Of a DNA stretch of 64,000 nt, positions 14,291 to 22,105 are shown piece by piece. Where the stretch lies: assembly GCF_000455365.1 (NCBI RefSeq), contig NZ_HG315686.1:815888-879887 (forward strand), written 5' to 3'. Origin of the DNA: Halopiger djelfimassiliensis. Lineage in GTDB: Archaea > Halobacteriota > Halobacteria > Halobacteriales > Natrialbaceae. Made by a program: the position numbers and the translations under genes. Below the pieces are notes generated by a model. It was not told where the DNA came from. It made no database searches and saw only the letters and a list, made by a program, of their open reading frames with translations. Each line of letters starts with the position of its first letter. Position 1 is the stretch's first letter.

Positions 14291-15955
14291 ATGGCTGAAA
14301 AGTCACTGAAGGAACTCTTCGAAGCGATTGAAGATGAAGCAGAGGGGGACGGAGCTGCGGCAGGGGAGGCGGAGGAAGCTGTTGAGCGAGACCGGTTACA
14401 GAGGTTGCTTGATGCTACAGACGAGGAATGGGATGAACTGAGTGTTAGAGAGCGTCTCAGTTTGGTATCTGCTCTATTCAACTATTCAGATAAGTACGAC
14501 GAAGTAGAAGGGTTGGAGCGGGTAATCGAACTAAATGACCAACTTGACGTTCAGGACCTTGAGCCAGAATATGCTGCACAATGGTACTACCAATTGGGGA
14601 ACGCTCATTCAGCCTTAGCGCACAAAACAGCCAGTGGACCGCGAAAGCTCGACTTTTTCGATAGCAATCACTTCATCGAGGCGATTGGTTACAAGCGCGC
14701 TGCAGTTGTCCAAGACGACCTCGATAAACTCTCAGACTATCGAATTAGTCAAACGTACTGTAATTTAGCGAACATCCTGGCCGAAACTGGCCGGAGTTCT
14801 GAAGCTCTGAGACTGTACAATATTGCCCTTGGTGTCAATCCCGACCACGGGATGGCTTTAGCGAATCGAGGACAGACTAAATGGGAATACTCGCTGTTTC
14901 TATTCGATGAACATCAAAAGCATATGTTCCTCCATTCGGCGTATCTGGATTTGAAGGTAGCTCTGGAGAACGCTGACGACATCCATCCAGGAGCTGAGGC
15001 AACTTTCCGCTCGACTCTTGAGCAGTTGAAGCCATTTGCGGATAAAGGCAATTCGATACACGCAGAAGACGAGAGGTCGTTAGGTGACTCAGAAGAGGAA
15101 ATAGCATATAATGAATGGGTTTTGGACAATCGTCTCTTTCTGAACCCCCTTAACGACATTTCCACTCATACCTGCGCCGCTTATGATGATTTTCATCTAC
15201 CGAACATGATTTTACCGGAGGGGGACTTCCCGTACCCCGGTATGTATAATCGAATGAAACAAGAATTCGCCTCTGCTAGATATATATTCTACGAAGGTCT
15301 CACCGGGGATAGAAACCATTTCTCTGATAGACGTGTTCGACTAGAAAATACCCTTGATTACTCTGTATCTGGATACCGCACGGAGCAAATCAAAACCGCA
15401 CTTCGCCTATCCTATTCAATATTTGATAAAATCGCAGTCTTCTTGAACAAGTACTACGACGTACACGAGATTAATGAAGGAGATGATGAGCCGAGTTTCG
15501 ATGAAATTTGGTATCCCAATATGTCCTACGATTACCACAATCTCCATGATGTGTTTGAGAGCAGCACAAACTGGGCGCTTAACGCACTATATTGGCTAAA
15601 AAAGGACTTCAGTCACCACATCAGTGAGCGTGACGACGAATCATCAGTAACCGTTGCACACGAACTAAGAAGTGTCAGAAATGCAGCCGAGCACGACTAC
15701 TTCAAAGTAATTGAAAACGGTTTCATTGATGAGGCTCGACACAGAGAGAACCCTGTGTTCCAGGATACAATCTACGACGCCATAGGAGAGCGTGAACTCG
15801 AACAAGCCACAATGGAGATGCTCCGGCTCTCCCGAGCGGCTTTGTTCTATCTCAGCTTTGCTGTACACATAGCGGAAGAGGCGAAGCGAGAAGCATATGA
15901 GGATGTCCTAGGGGGGATAAGAAGCACTCCCCTTCCGAACGAATTCAAAAGATAA
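14291..15955 (+). CDS. TPR-like protein with C-terminal LA2681-type HEPN domain
   Basis: The 554-residue protein starts at ATG 14291, about 28 bases after AACTTAAGTG. The N-terminal half contains TPR-like helices (YCNLANILAETGRSSEALRL; GMALANRGQTKWEYS). The C-terminal half matches the LA2681-like HEPN architecture as I know it: DFHLPNMIL, a RYIFYEGL segment, KTALRLSYSIFDKIAVFLN, NWALNALYWLKKDF, and the key R463-N-A-A-E-H468 motif, the R-x4-H active site of HEPN RNases. HEPN proteins of this kind are predicted toxins or abortive-infection RNases, with the TPR region as possible sensor. It is AT-rich cargo beside the attachment tRNA, a place where proviruses often carry anti-phage genes. Activity is inferred. 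Confidence 0.75.
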   Translation: MAEKSLKELFEAIEDEAEGDGAAAGEAEEAVERDRLQRLLDATDEEWDELSVRERLSLVSALFNYSDKYDEVEGLERVIELNDQLDVQDLEPEYAAQWYYQLGNAHSALAHKTASGPRKLDFFDSNHFIEAIGYKRAAVVQDDLDKLSDYRISQTYCNLANILAETGRSSEALRLYNIALGVNPDHGMALANRGQTKWEYSLFLFDEHQKHMFLHSAYLDLKVALENADDIHPGAEATFRSTLEQLKPFADKGNSIHAEDERSLGDSEEEIAYNEWVLDNRLFLNPLNDISTHTCAAYDDFHLPNMILPEGDFPYPGMYNRMKQEFASARYIFYEGLTGDRNHFSDRRVRLENTLDYSVSGYRTEQIKTALRLSYSIFDKIAVFLNKYYDVHEINEGDDEPSFDEIWYPNMSYDYHNLHDVFESSTNWALNALYWLKKDFSHHISERDDESSVTVAHELRSVRNAAEHDYFKVIENGFIDEARHRENPVFQDTIYDAIGERELEQATMEMLRLSRAALFYLSFAVHIAEEAKREAYEDVLGGIRSTPLPNEFKR

Positions 15956-16046
15956 CTATCAGTCACCAACTTACGAGCTGCACTTCTTCTTTGCATCAGT
16001 GAATCATTTACATAAATCAATAGGGTAGGGGTGCATCCACACAGGT

Positions 16047-16232
16047 ATGGCAAAGTTCCAGGCTGACAAGCTCCGCGAACTCGAACAGGCTAAGAACAGC
16101 GACGACGCAGACATCTCCGTCCTCGCCTTCGCAATCGGAGTCGAAGTGGCCGAACTCGAAACTATGAGCAAAGACGAACTCCGGGGCATTGCCCAAGCGA
16201 ACGCCCTCGACCCCGACGAGTTTGACCTCTAA
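16047..16232 (+). CDS. Small helical protein, 61 aa
   Basis: The 61-residue acidic protein starts at ATG 16047, about 35 bases after TTTACATAAATCAATAG. It is mostly helical, and its last 25 residues (LETMSKDELRGIAQANALDP) resemble a SAP- or Rho-N-like helix-extended-helix motif, which could bind nucleic acid. It overlaps the converging SWIM gene by 4 bases. Function unknown. Confidence 0.5.
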   Translation: MAKFQADKLRELEQAKNSDDADISVLAFAIGVEVAELETMSKDELRGIAQANALDPDEFDL

Positions 16233-16555
16233 ACACGCCGCTCTTTTCCCCACGCCCGCTGCACCTGAGGAGCGGGCAGCCGCTCGATATTCGCCAGCTC
16301 AACATCTCGTTCAATAAGCTGGTCCTCCTGGTGACCCAAGTCCTGATACGTCGAGATGTAGGCTAATATGTAACGGATGTGCGGGCACGTGCGCTCCTCC
16401 GGCGGCTGGCTTTGATGCCGCTCCCAAGCGTCACAATCGCACGCTGCGCCTCGGTAGATGTTCATCTCCCCGTCCGCTGGCTCGTACCAGACCGAGGTTG
16501 AGAACGAGTCAACCCGCCAGTGAAGGACCAGCCACCCCTGCTCGCTCGACACCAT
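16229..16555 (-). CDS. SWIM zinc-finger protein, 108 aa
   Basis: The 108-residue protein carries the SWIM pattern C39-x-C41 ... C57-x-H59 (CDCDAW ... CPHI), preceded by a strand-rich WYEPADGEMNIYRGA segment, as is typical for this finger. SWIM domains bind DNA or proteins and are common as stand-alone proteins in haloarchaea and haloviruses. It ends overlapping the gene at 16047. The start at 16555 is the only reasonable one. Confidence 0.7.
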   Translation of the reverse strand: MVSSEQGWLVLHWRVDSFSTSVWYEPADGEMNIYRGAACDCDAWERHQSQPPEERTCPHIRYILAYISTYQDLGHQEDQLIERDVELANIERLPAPQVQRAWGKERRV

Positions 16556-16602
16556 CTTACCAACACTCCAGGGGGCTGACAGATAGGCTTTGCTGCGCGG
16601 CC

Positions 16603-16956
16603 CTACTCCGCGCCGAGGTTGCAGACGAAATCCAACCGGATGAAAGCGACCTGCTGCTCTGCGACCATCACTAAGTGCCCCTCTGGTTCACTGTCTCGGT
16701 ACTCTAACTCGGCCTCAGGAGCGAGCGATAGGTCAGACGGGTTATCCCACTCCGCGCGCCATCCATCAGGAATACGTACGATTTCGTCCCCGTCAAGGTC
16801 AATGGCAAGCTGGTCATCGCGCTCCCCCACATCAACAATATCGATAACGTAGAGGTCTTCCTGGGGCTGCTTGATGCCGGCTTCTTCGAACTGTTCGGTC
16901 CACTCGTTCGTGGCCTCAATTACGGTCTCAGCGATGTCGTCCGGTACGTTTCCCAT
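16603..16956 (-). CDS. Hypothetical acidic protein, 117 aa
   Basis: The 117-residue protein starts at ATG 16956. It has an N-terminal helix (VPDDIAETVIEATNEWTEQF) followed by beta-rich segments (LYVIDIVDVGERD, LAIDLDGDEIVRI). No motif is recognised. It is the last element gene before the tRNA; the 180 bases between them hold no gene or obvious repeat. Confidence 0.55.
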   Translation of the reverse strand: MGNVPDDIAETVIEATNEWTEQFEEAGIKQPQEDLYVIDIVDVGERDDQLAIDLDGDEIVRIPDGWRAEWDNPSDLSLAPEAELEYRDSEPEGHLVMVAEQQVAFIRLDFVCNLGAE

Positions 16957-17137
16957 GGTTGGGGGTGACCCCAGGGATTATTACCTCTTGCCAAGTTGGC
17001 TCCAGCAGGAATCGTGGCACGGCTCCGACCCCAAAGTCCTCACAGCTTCAAATCGCCGACCCGTCGTGCGAGTCGTAGCTGTAGCCTCGACGCTGTATGG
17101 CGATTACCCGTGGCTTCGAGGATAGTTGTGAGAGGAT

Positions 17138-17211
17138 GGGCGCTGCAGGATTTGAACCCGCGACAGCTTGGTCCGAAGCCAAGTACTCTGTCCAGACTGA
17201 GCTAAGCGCCC
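17138..17211 (-). tRNA. tRNA-Arg (anticodon UCG)
   Basis: Read on the minus strand, GGGCGCT pairs with the 3' end to close the acceptor stem. The D-arm is AGCTCAGTCTGGACAGAG, the anticodon arm is CTTGG-CTTCGGA-CCAAG (anticodon TCG), and the T-arm carries GGTTCAAATCC. The gene is 74 bases with no intron and no encoded CCA. Its promoter is a CTTATAC box on the minus strand near 17240. The provirus abuts its 3' end, so it is the probable attachment site. Confidence 0.92.
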
Positions 17212-17212
17212 G

Positions 17213-17232
17213 CACCTGATCCGTATCAGGTG
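17213..17232. promoter_or_regulatory. Palindrome in the tRNA-Arg leader
   Basis: CACCTGAT-CCGT-ATCAGGTG forms an 8-bp-arm hairpin directly next to the mature 5' end of tRNA-Arg, between the TATA box and the tRNA. It may fold in the precursor leader or be a protein site. Confidence 0.4.
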
Positions 17233-17391
17233 GGTCCGTATAAGTCACTCGATTTTCACCGATTCCGACAGGCGTCGACACACGCCGCGGTGAGACGACT
17301 CGAGCCCGCGATCGGCTGCCAAAATACGGCTCGTTCCCACCGAATGAAAACCACCGGAAGGGGTCTATGTAGTGGTGGTCTATGCGGGGAT

Positions 17392-17571
17392 ATGACGGTC
17401 AACGAGCCACCCGTTCCGGAGGACGGAAACGACGATGCACCGCTCGAGTTGCTGTCGGACGACGAGGGGACCTGGACGGCCGTCCCGGTCGATGCGAGCG
17501 GCGACGAGCGGGTGACCAAGTGGCTCTCGATTTCGGCCGACGACCTCTGTGATCTCGAGGAGTGGCGGTAA
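17392..17571 (+). CDS. Conserved haloarchaeal small protein, 59 aa
   Basis: The start is ATG 17392 (MTVNEPPVPED); the frame upstream runs into the tRNA promoter region. The 59-residue acidic protein ends in KWLSISADDLCDLEEWR, a pattern I associate with a haloarchaeal family of very small proteins (DUF7511-like, from memory). It is the first chromosomal gene after the provirus. Function unknown. Confidence 0.65.
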   Translation: MTVNEPPVPEDGNDDAPLELLSDDEGTWTAVPVDASGDERVTKWLSISADDLCDLEEWR

Positions 17572-17647
17572 CGGGCGCGAAAGCGAGCGGCGACGGCCGC
17601 TGTTGCGGATCGTACGGTTTAACCGGTCCCGTTGAGCAGTTGCGTCC

Positions 17648-18502
17648 ATGACAGCGGGGGAGACGATCCGCGGGTTGGTCGAGTTGACGCGGCCGGTGAA
17701 CGTGATCGCCGCGAGCGTGCTGACGTTTATCGGCGCGTTCGTCGCCGGCGGGGTCACAGACCAGTCGCTCGAGGTGGCGGCCGCCGTCGGGGCGACCGGG
17801 CTGGCCGTCGGTGCGGGGAACGCGATCAACGATTACTTCGACCGGGAGATCGATCGGATCAATCAGCCGGAGCGGGCGATCCCGCGGGGGGCGGTGAGTC
17901 CTCGGGGAGCGCTGGCGTTCAGTGTCGTCCTCTTCGTGATCGCCGTTGCGCTCGCGGTGACCCTGCTGCCGCTTGCGGCGATCGCCATCGCGGGGATCAA
18001 CCTCGTCGCGCTCGTGGCGTATACGGAAGTCTTCAAGGGGCTGCCGGGACTGGGCAACGCGCTGGTCGCGTATCTCGTCGGAAGTACGTTTCTCTTCGGC
18101 GCCGCGTCGGTCGGGGAGATCGGCCCCGCAGTCGTCCTCTTCGTCCTCGCTGCGATCGCGACGCTCACGCGGGAGATCGTCAAGGACGTCGAGGACGTCG
18201 AGGGCGACCGCGAGGAGGGGCTCAACACCCTTCCGATCGCGATCGGCGAGCGGCGGGCGCTCGTGGTTGCCGGCGGCCTCCTCGTACTCGCCGTGCTCGC
18301 AAGTCCGATCCCGTACGTGCTCGGGTACTTCGGCGGAACGTACCTGCTCGTCGTCGTTCCGGCCGACGTGCTCATGCTCGGTGGGGCCTACGAGAGTTTC
18401 GAGAACCCGACGGCCGGTCAGGCGCGGCTCAAGTACGGCATGTTTCTCGCGGCGCTTGCGTTTATCGTCGGTCGGACTGCCCTCGAGTTCGGTGCCCTCT
18501 AG
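17648..18502 (+). CDS. ubiA: Digeranylgeranylglyceryl phosphate synthase (UbiA family)
   Basis: This 284-residue membrane enzyme has the two Asp-rich prenyl-diphosphate motifs of the UbiA family: N61-D-Y-F-D-R-E-I-D69, and D180-V-E-D-V-E-G-D-R around 180-188. About eight to nine membrane helices are visible. The archaeal member adds the second geranylgeranyl group to geranylgeranylglyceryl phosphate, the second ether bond of archaeal membrane lipids. The opening LVELTRPVNVIAASVLTFIGAFVAGG is characteristic of the archaeal DGGGP synthase rather than of quinone-type UbiA. Confidence 0.88.
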   Translation: MTAGETIRGLVELTRPVNVIAASVLTFIGAFVAGGVTDQSLEVAAAVGATGLAVGAGNAINDYFDREIDRINQPERAIPRGAVSPRGALAFSVVLFVIAVALAVTLLPLAAIAIAGINLVALVAYTEVFKGLPGLGNALVAYLVGSTFLFGAASVGEIGPAVVLFVLAAIATLTREIVKDVEDVEGDREEGLNTLPIAIGERRALVVAGGLLVLAVLASPIPYVLGYFGGTYLLVVVPADVLMLGGAYESFENPTAGQARLKYGMFLAALAFIVGRTALEFGAL

Positions 18503-18665
18503 GAACTTCACGTTTCGAATTGGATCCCGATAACGTTTCGAAGTTACCGGAGCTAGTGGGGCGCTAATCAAAAGTACTATAAGCGTAATACCGAATCTAC
18601 ATACCAACCTGAACGGTACCAGCGGTGACGACGACCACCGCCGCAGATGGATGTGAGTATCTGGT

Positions 18666-19286
18666 ATGTATGACCTAGACGTCCTCCCGGACACCGAACT
18701 GGATCCGGGGACGAACGTTCTCATCGCGGGCCCGCCGCTTACTGGCAAACGTCAGATCGCGCTCGATATCCTCGCAAGCGGCGCAGACAGGGGAGACGGA
18801 TCGATCGTGGTGACGACCAAAGACAGCGCCGAGAAGATCCTCTCGGCGTTTACCGAGCGGGTCGGCGGGGATGTCGACGTCGGGATTGTCGACTGTGTCA
18901 CGAAACAACGCGGCATCGGCACCATCGAAGCCGATCCACGGGTCAAGTACGCGTCCTCGCCCGTCGATATGACCGGCATCGGAATCAAGCTCTCCGAGTT
19001 CCTGCAGGAGTTCTACGAGGAACGTGGAGTGACCGAGAACCGCGTGCTGTTGTACTCGATTTCGACGCTGCTCATGTACTCGGATCTCCAGACGGTGTTT
19101 CGGTTCCTCCACGTGTTTACGGGCCGAATCCAGAGCGCGAACGCCCTCGGCGTTTACGTCGTCGACTCGACCGCCCACGACGATCAGACGATGAACACGC
19201 TCAAACAGTTGTTCGACGGCGTCATCGAGGTCGATCAGGGCGACGAGAACGGGCCGGAGATCAATACGGTCGGGCTCGCGACGTAA
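18666..19286 (+). CDS. RAD55/KaiC-like ATPase-fold protein
   Basis: The 206-residue RecA-fold protein has a P-loop near residues 25-32 (GPPLTGKR, with Arg where Ser or Thr is normal). A TTKDSAEKIL segment follows the second strand, RVLLYSISTLLMYSD sits at the Walker B position with Ser in place of the acidic residue, and a KaiC-like end (GVIEVDQGD) follows. Similar haloarchaeal proteins belong to a RAD55-related family often linked to signal-transduction loci. The altered Walker residues suggest weak or absent ATP hydrolysis. The start follows AAAGTACTATAAG by some 90 bases. Confidence 0.7.
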   Translation: MYDLDVLPDTELDPGTNVLIAGPPLTGKRQIALDILASGADRGDGSIVVTTKDSAEKILSAFTERVGGDVDVGIVDCVTKQRGIGTIEADPRVKYASSPVDMTGIGIKLSEFLQEFYEERGVTENRVLLYSISTLLMYSDLQTVFRFLHVFTGRIQSANALGVYVVDSTAHDDQTMNTLKQLFDGVIEVDQGDENGPEINTVGLAT

Positions 19287-19364
19287 CCGACCCGACCCCG
19301 GCGCTTCTGGCCGGCCCACGAGGTGACCCGGAGAGGTTTACGGCCCGAGCGACTACCGCCGAGT

Positions 19365-19775
19365 ATGGCGGTCGATTCCGACTCGGAGATCCGAGACGTG
19401 CTCGCTCACGAAACGATCGCGGTCGTCGGCTGCTCGAGTACGCCGGGCAAAGCGGCCCACGACGTCCCGAGCTATCTCCGCGAACAGGGGTACGACGTGA
19501 TCCCGGTCAATCCGTACGCCGACGAGATTTTCGGTCGGCCGGCTCCGGATACGCTTTCGGACGTCGAAACGGAGATCGACGTCGTCTGTATCTTCCGGCC
19601 GAGCGAGGAGGTCAGCGATATCGTCGACGAGGCGCTCGAGCGCGACGACGTCGACGTTATCTGGACACAGCAGGGGATTCGTGACGACGACGCGGCCGAA
19701 CGGGCCGAACGCGACGGTCGGCAGGTCGTCCAGGATCGGTGTCTGAAAGTCGAACATCGACGACTCGGTGCGTAG
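19365..19775 (+). CDS. CoA-binding domain protein (YccU-like)
   Basis: The 136-residue protein from ATG 19365 is a single Rossmann CoA-binding domain: IAVVGCSSTPGKAAHDVPSY near residues 17-36, VIPVNPYADEIFG, DVVCIFRPSEEV and VIWTQQGIRDDDAAERA. This is the succinyl-CoA-ligase-like fold of YccU proteins. It binds CoA or an acyl-CoA; no reaction is assigned for the family. It is a stand-alone gene after the RAD55-like gene. Confidence 0.85.
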   Translation: MAVDSDSEIRDVLAHETIAVVGCSSTPGKAAHDVPSYLREQGYDVIPVNPYADEIFGRPAPDTLSDVETEIDVVCIFRPSEEVSDIVDEALERDDVDVIWTQQGIRDDDAAERAERDGRQVVQDRCLKVEHRRLGA

Positions 19776-19902
19776 TGCATTGGGGGACATCAAAACCGGC
19801 GGTGCTGTGGCTGACAGCCTTGGTTTGAAACGAACGGCAGCGGAAGGGGTGTGGTCACCGACAGAGACTTACCCGCAAGCGCTGTACACAGTAGCAGTAC
19901 CC

Positions 19903-20097
19903 ATGTGTGACCGGTCCGGGAGCTGTTCGAACGACGGCACCTGCCAACTCGTGCTCAAAAACCGGAATACTGGGATGGAGTTGGTCGAACACCACTGCAA
20001 GGCCCATCTCGTACTCCGGGTGTGGGAGGTCGAACGCGACGAGGGGCTGGCTGTCGTCGACGCGACCACGCTCCATCGGTCATCGTCACCGGGCTGA
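19903..20097 (+). CDS. Small Cys-containing haloarchaeal protein, 64 aa
   Basis: ATG 19903 opens a 64-residue protein with C2, C8 and C14 at the N-terminus (MCDRSGSCSNDGTC) and HHC at about residues 32-34, enough for a zinc or iron site. The longer frame to 19768 overlaps the previous gene and reads poorly. No family name is known to me. Confidence 0.5.
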   Translation: MCDRSGSCSNDGTCQLVLKNRNTGMELVEHHCKAHLVLRVWEVERDEGLAVVDATTLHRSSSPG

Positions 20098-20204
20098 GGC
20101 GACGTCCCCGCCTCGAGCGCGATGTCTCGCCTCGAGCATGGCGAAAGGCAGGAGACGACGGACGACCGTTGTCCGGCCGTGTTTCGGAGCTCTCGAGAGC
20201 GCAC

Positions 20205-20318
20205 TGATCGGTGAAAGCGGTTATCCGTTCGCACATACGTTTGAGACAGTGGCACCTACAAGTACGTCTGCGAACCGCACAGAACGATGGGTATGAAGGT
20301 GTCGTCGTTGTCGAGTGA
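20205..20318 (+). pseudogene. Halocyanin (blue copper protein) C-terminal remnant
   Basis: The frame at 20231-20246 reads AHTFE(T). After a small deletion near 20248 the frame from 20251 reads GTYKYVCEPHRTMGMK, the type-1 copper loop C-x2-H-x4-M of halocyanins. One missing base near 20298-20300 then shifts the expected GVVVVE end, which is still readable in the other frame up to TGA 20318. Two frameshifts and no visible N-terminus mark it as a relic. The remaining gap 20098-20404 shows nothing else. Confidence 0.6.
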
Positions 20319-20404
20319 TGCCCGCTGCGGCAGTCATTCGTCTTTTGACGTCTTTCCAAAGTAGAGGCATCCTCAACGGCTCTGATAACTGCTGTCGGCT
20401 CGCT

Positions 20405-20845
20405 TCACAGAAGCCCGGCAACGACGAGCAGCGCTATCGAGACACCGCTCGCGCCGAGAAACCACGGTCGCGCTTGAGTTGCAGCCGCGACCGCTGATGT
20501 CTCAGATGGGCTGCCGGTCAGTCGACGGAACCCGAAGAACAGCACGACTGCGAGGACGAGCCACAGGCCGACCATCGCCAGTACGAGGTTTCCTCGGCCC
20601 GTCGTCTGGAGCGATTCGGCAGTATATAGGGTTCCTGCGAGATGGCCGCCGCTGAACAACAATAGAAGGACTGAGGCCCCCGTAAGATGCCAGAATCTCC
20701 GTGCGATAAGCGTCAGCGCTTCCGCACTCAGCAATTCGCTTCGCGCTGCCGGGATAACAGCCCCTGCAATCACGAGAGTCCCACCCGTCCACAGCGCAGC
20801 GAAGACCGTGTGGATGGTCATTACTACATCAAGTACAGTCGTCAT
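20405..20845 (-). CDS. CopD-like membrane protein
   Basis: The 146-residue protein has four membrane helices (about residues 7-28, 52-70, 82-102, 125-145). It begins MTTVLDVVMTIHTVFAALWTGG, the His-containing first helix typical of CopD/copper-resistance and related haem-type four-helix proteins. Such proteins are common in haloarchaea with unproven substrate. It is convergent with a decayed halocyanin, which hints at a copper-related locus. The substrate is not certain. Confidence 0.6.
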   Translation of the reverse strand: MTTVLDVVMTIHTVFAALWTGGTLVIAGAVIPAARSELLSAEALTLIARRFWHLTGASVLLLLFSGGHLAGTLYTAESLQTTGRGNLVLAMVGLWLVLAVVLFFGFRRLTGSPSETSAVAAATQARPWFLGASGVSIALLVVAGLL

Positions 20846-21017
20846 TGACGAACCCCCGCGCTCGATTGCGCATCAACCGAAACGGAGTTGCGCGATCGAC
20901 GCATTGTGCTTATACGCCCAGCGTTTCTGGGGGTGACTCGGGTAGTAGCTCTGTATGACATCAGTCGATTATTCGGGGCAGGATATAAACATCAAAGGAG
21001 GTGTCCCAGAGTCTGGG

Positions 21018-21182
21018 ATGAGTACCTGTGAACGACCAGAAACAGCAGTAACGCACCACAGCGTGCTATTCCAGTACCCTGGGAATGACCGTGGACTCTA
21101 TACGCTCTACGACGGAAGAATTGAGCAATATAACATGGCGCACGTGAAATGCCACAGCGAGTATACAATAGACAGCACCTAA
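21018..21182 (+). CDS. Small hypothetical protein, 54 aa
   Basis: A GATATAAACAT box near 20979 is followed by ATG 21018 (MSTCERPETAV), opening 54 residues that end one base before the HTH gene. The product has scattered His, Cys and Tyr and no motif. It could be a leader gene of the operon or non-coding 5' sequence of the HTH mRNA. Confidence 0.35.
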   Translation: MSTCERPETAVTHHSVLFQYPGNDRGLYTLYDGRIEQYNMAHVKCHSEYTIDST

Positions 21183-21183
21183 G

Positions 21184-21639
21184 ATGAGCGAACAAAACGT
21201 TGATCCGAATCGACTATCACTGATTCCGTCGAACATTTCATTCCGAGAATCATCGACTGAAATGGACCGATGGTCGTCCGAAGAACCCAATGAACCCGCC
21301 CTCCCGATGGTGTTGAAATCCCTCGACGACGATAAATGTCGAACCATACTCACGCTCTTGGACGAACCGAAGTCCGCCAGCGAACTCTGCGAGGAGTGCG
21401 GTCTATCGAGTTCGACGGTGTATCGGAAGCTCGAACTGCTTCGCGAATCGATGCTTGTCCGTGAATATACGGAGGTTCGGCGTGACGGACCAAACGCGAC
21501 CCTCTACGAACGCGATTTTACTGATATCTCGATCAGTGTCACCGATGACGAGTTCACGATAGAGGTATCTCGACCTAAAGAAGACCCAGAAGATCGGATG
21601 GCAACGTTCTGGTCCGCAATGAAGGAGGAGTCGAAATGA
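21184..21639 (+). CDS. ArsR-type HTH regulator
   Basis: The 151-residue protein has a winged helix at about residues 38-105 (CRTILTLLDEPKSASELCEE; SSSTVYRKLELLRESMLVRE; a wing ending ATLYERDF), then a beta-rich C-terminus. The ATG overlaps nothing upstream, and the gene's last bases overlap the next start (ATGA at 21636). HTH genes of this form paired with a three-to-four-helix membrane protein are frequent in haloarchaea, often next to exporters. It probably controls the RND gene downstream. Confidence 0.75.
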   Translation: MSEQNVDPNRLSLIPSNISFRESSTEMDRWSSEEPNEPALPMVLKSLDDDKCRTILTLLDEPKSASELCEECGLSSSTVYRKLELLRESMLVREYTEVRRDGPNATLYERDFTDISISVTDDEFTIEVSRPKEDPEDRMATFWSAMKEESK

Positions 21640-21911
21640 ACCTATCTATTGTTTTGCTCGGCGTCGTCAAGATTACTGCCCTCGTTCTCGGGGGGATTGT
21701 GTCTCTGATGGCATACAGAGCGTACAATCGCACGCGAATCGCGGGCCTCCAGTTCTTTGCGATAGGGTTGGCGCTCATCACACTTGGAACGTTTCTCGTT
21801 GGAGTGTTCCATCACATCGGTGGAGCTTCTGCTATCATCGGGATGACCCTCGAGAGTGTGATCATCAGTATTGGGTTCGTCGTGATGATCTATGGGCTCA
21901 GCCAGACGTAA
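21636..21911 (+). CDS. Small membrane partner of the HTH regulator (DUF7521-like)
   Basis: The 91-residue product has three membrane helices (about 6-24, 33-58, 65-88), with YRAYNRTRIAGLQFFAIG between the first two, as in a haloarchaeal family I recall as DUF7521. It overlaps the regulator by 4 bases, a conserved pairing. It may sense membrane state and signal to the HTH protein (inference). Confidence 0.65.
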   Translation: MNLSIVLLGVVKITALVLGGIVSLMAYRAYNRTRIAGLQFFAIGLALITLGTFLVGVFHHIGGASAIIGMTLESVIISIGFVVMIYGLSQT

Positions 21912-22105
21912 CGTCCGAATCGGTCTTACTGAAGATCAGTCCTTGAGCTAGTTTCGTCGACCCAACGACTAGTTCTCCCATGTCCTGGGAACCTTCCATC
22001 TCTCCTTATCAACCCTCATCGGAGTGAGCGTATGGACAGGCCCACCATAGCTATCAGTCAGTCAAATCCCTCACCCCCTGCCATAACAGGCGGTGGTGGT
22101 AATCG

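Larger units (their letters stand above)
1..17137. mobile_element. Pleolipovirus-like provirus, one end, integrated at tRNA-Arg
   Basis: The left 17 kb has a virus-like layout: many very short overlapping genes, a structural operon (anchored spike C-terminus, small membrane proteins, secreted anchored protein, membrane protein, P-loop ATPase), small regulators with palindromic operators and a tyrosine integrase. The order spike, ORF6-like, ORF7-like, VP8-like ATPase is that known for Pleolipoviridae, and integrase-bearing SNJ2-like members integrate in tRNA genes. The 3' end of tRNA-Arg faces the element, as expected. Beyond the tRNA all genes are core haloarchaeal. I found no second copy of the tRNA 3' half in the window, so the other att site and the rest of the virus lie to the left. 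The exact boundary inside the tRNA is not resolved. Confidence 0.8.
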
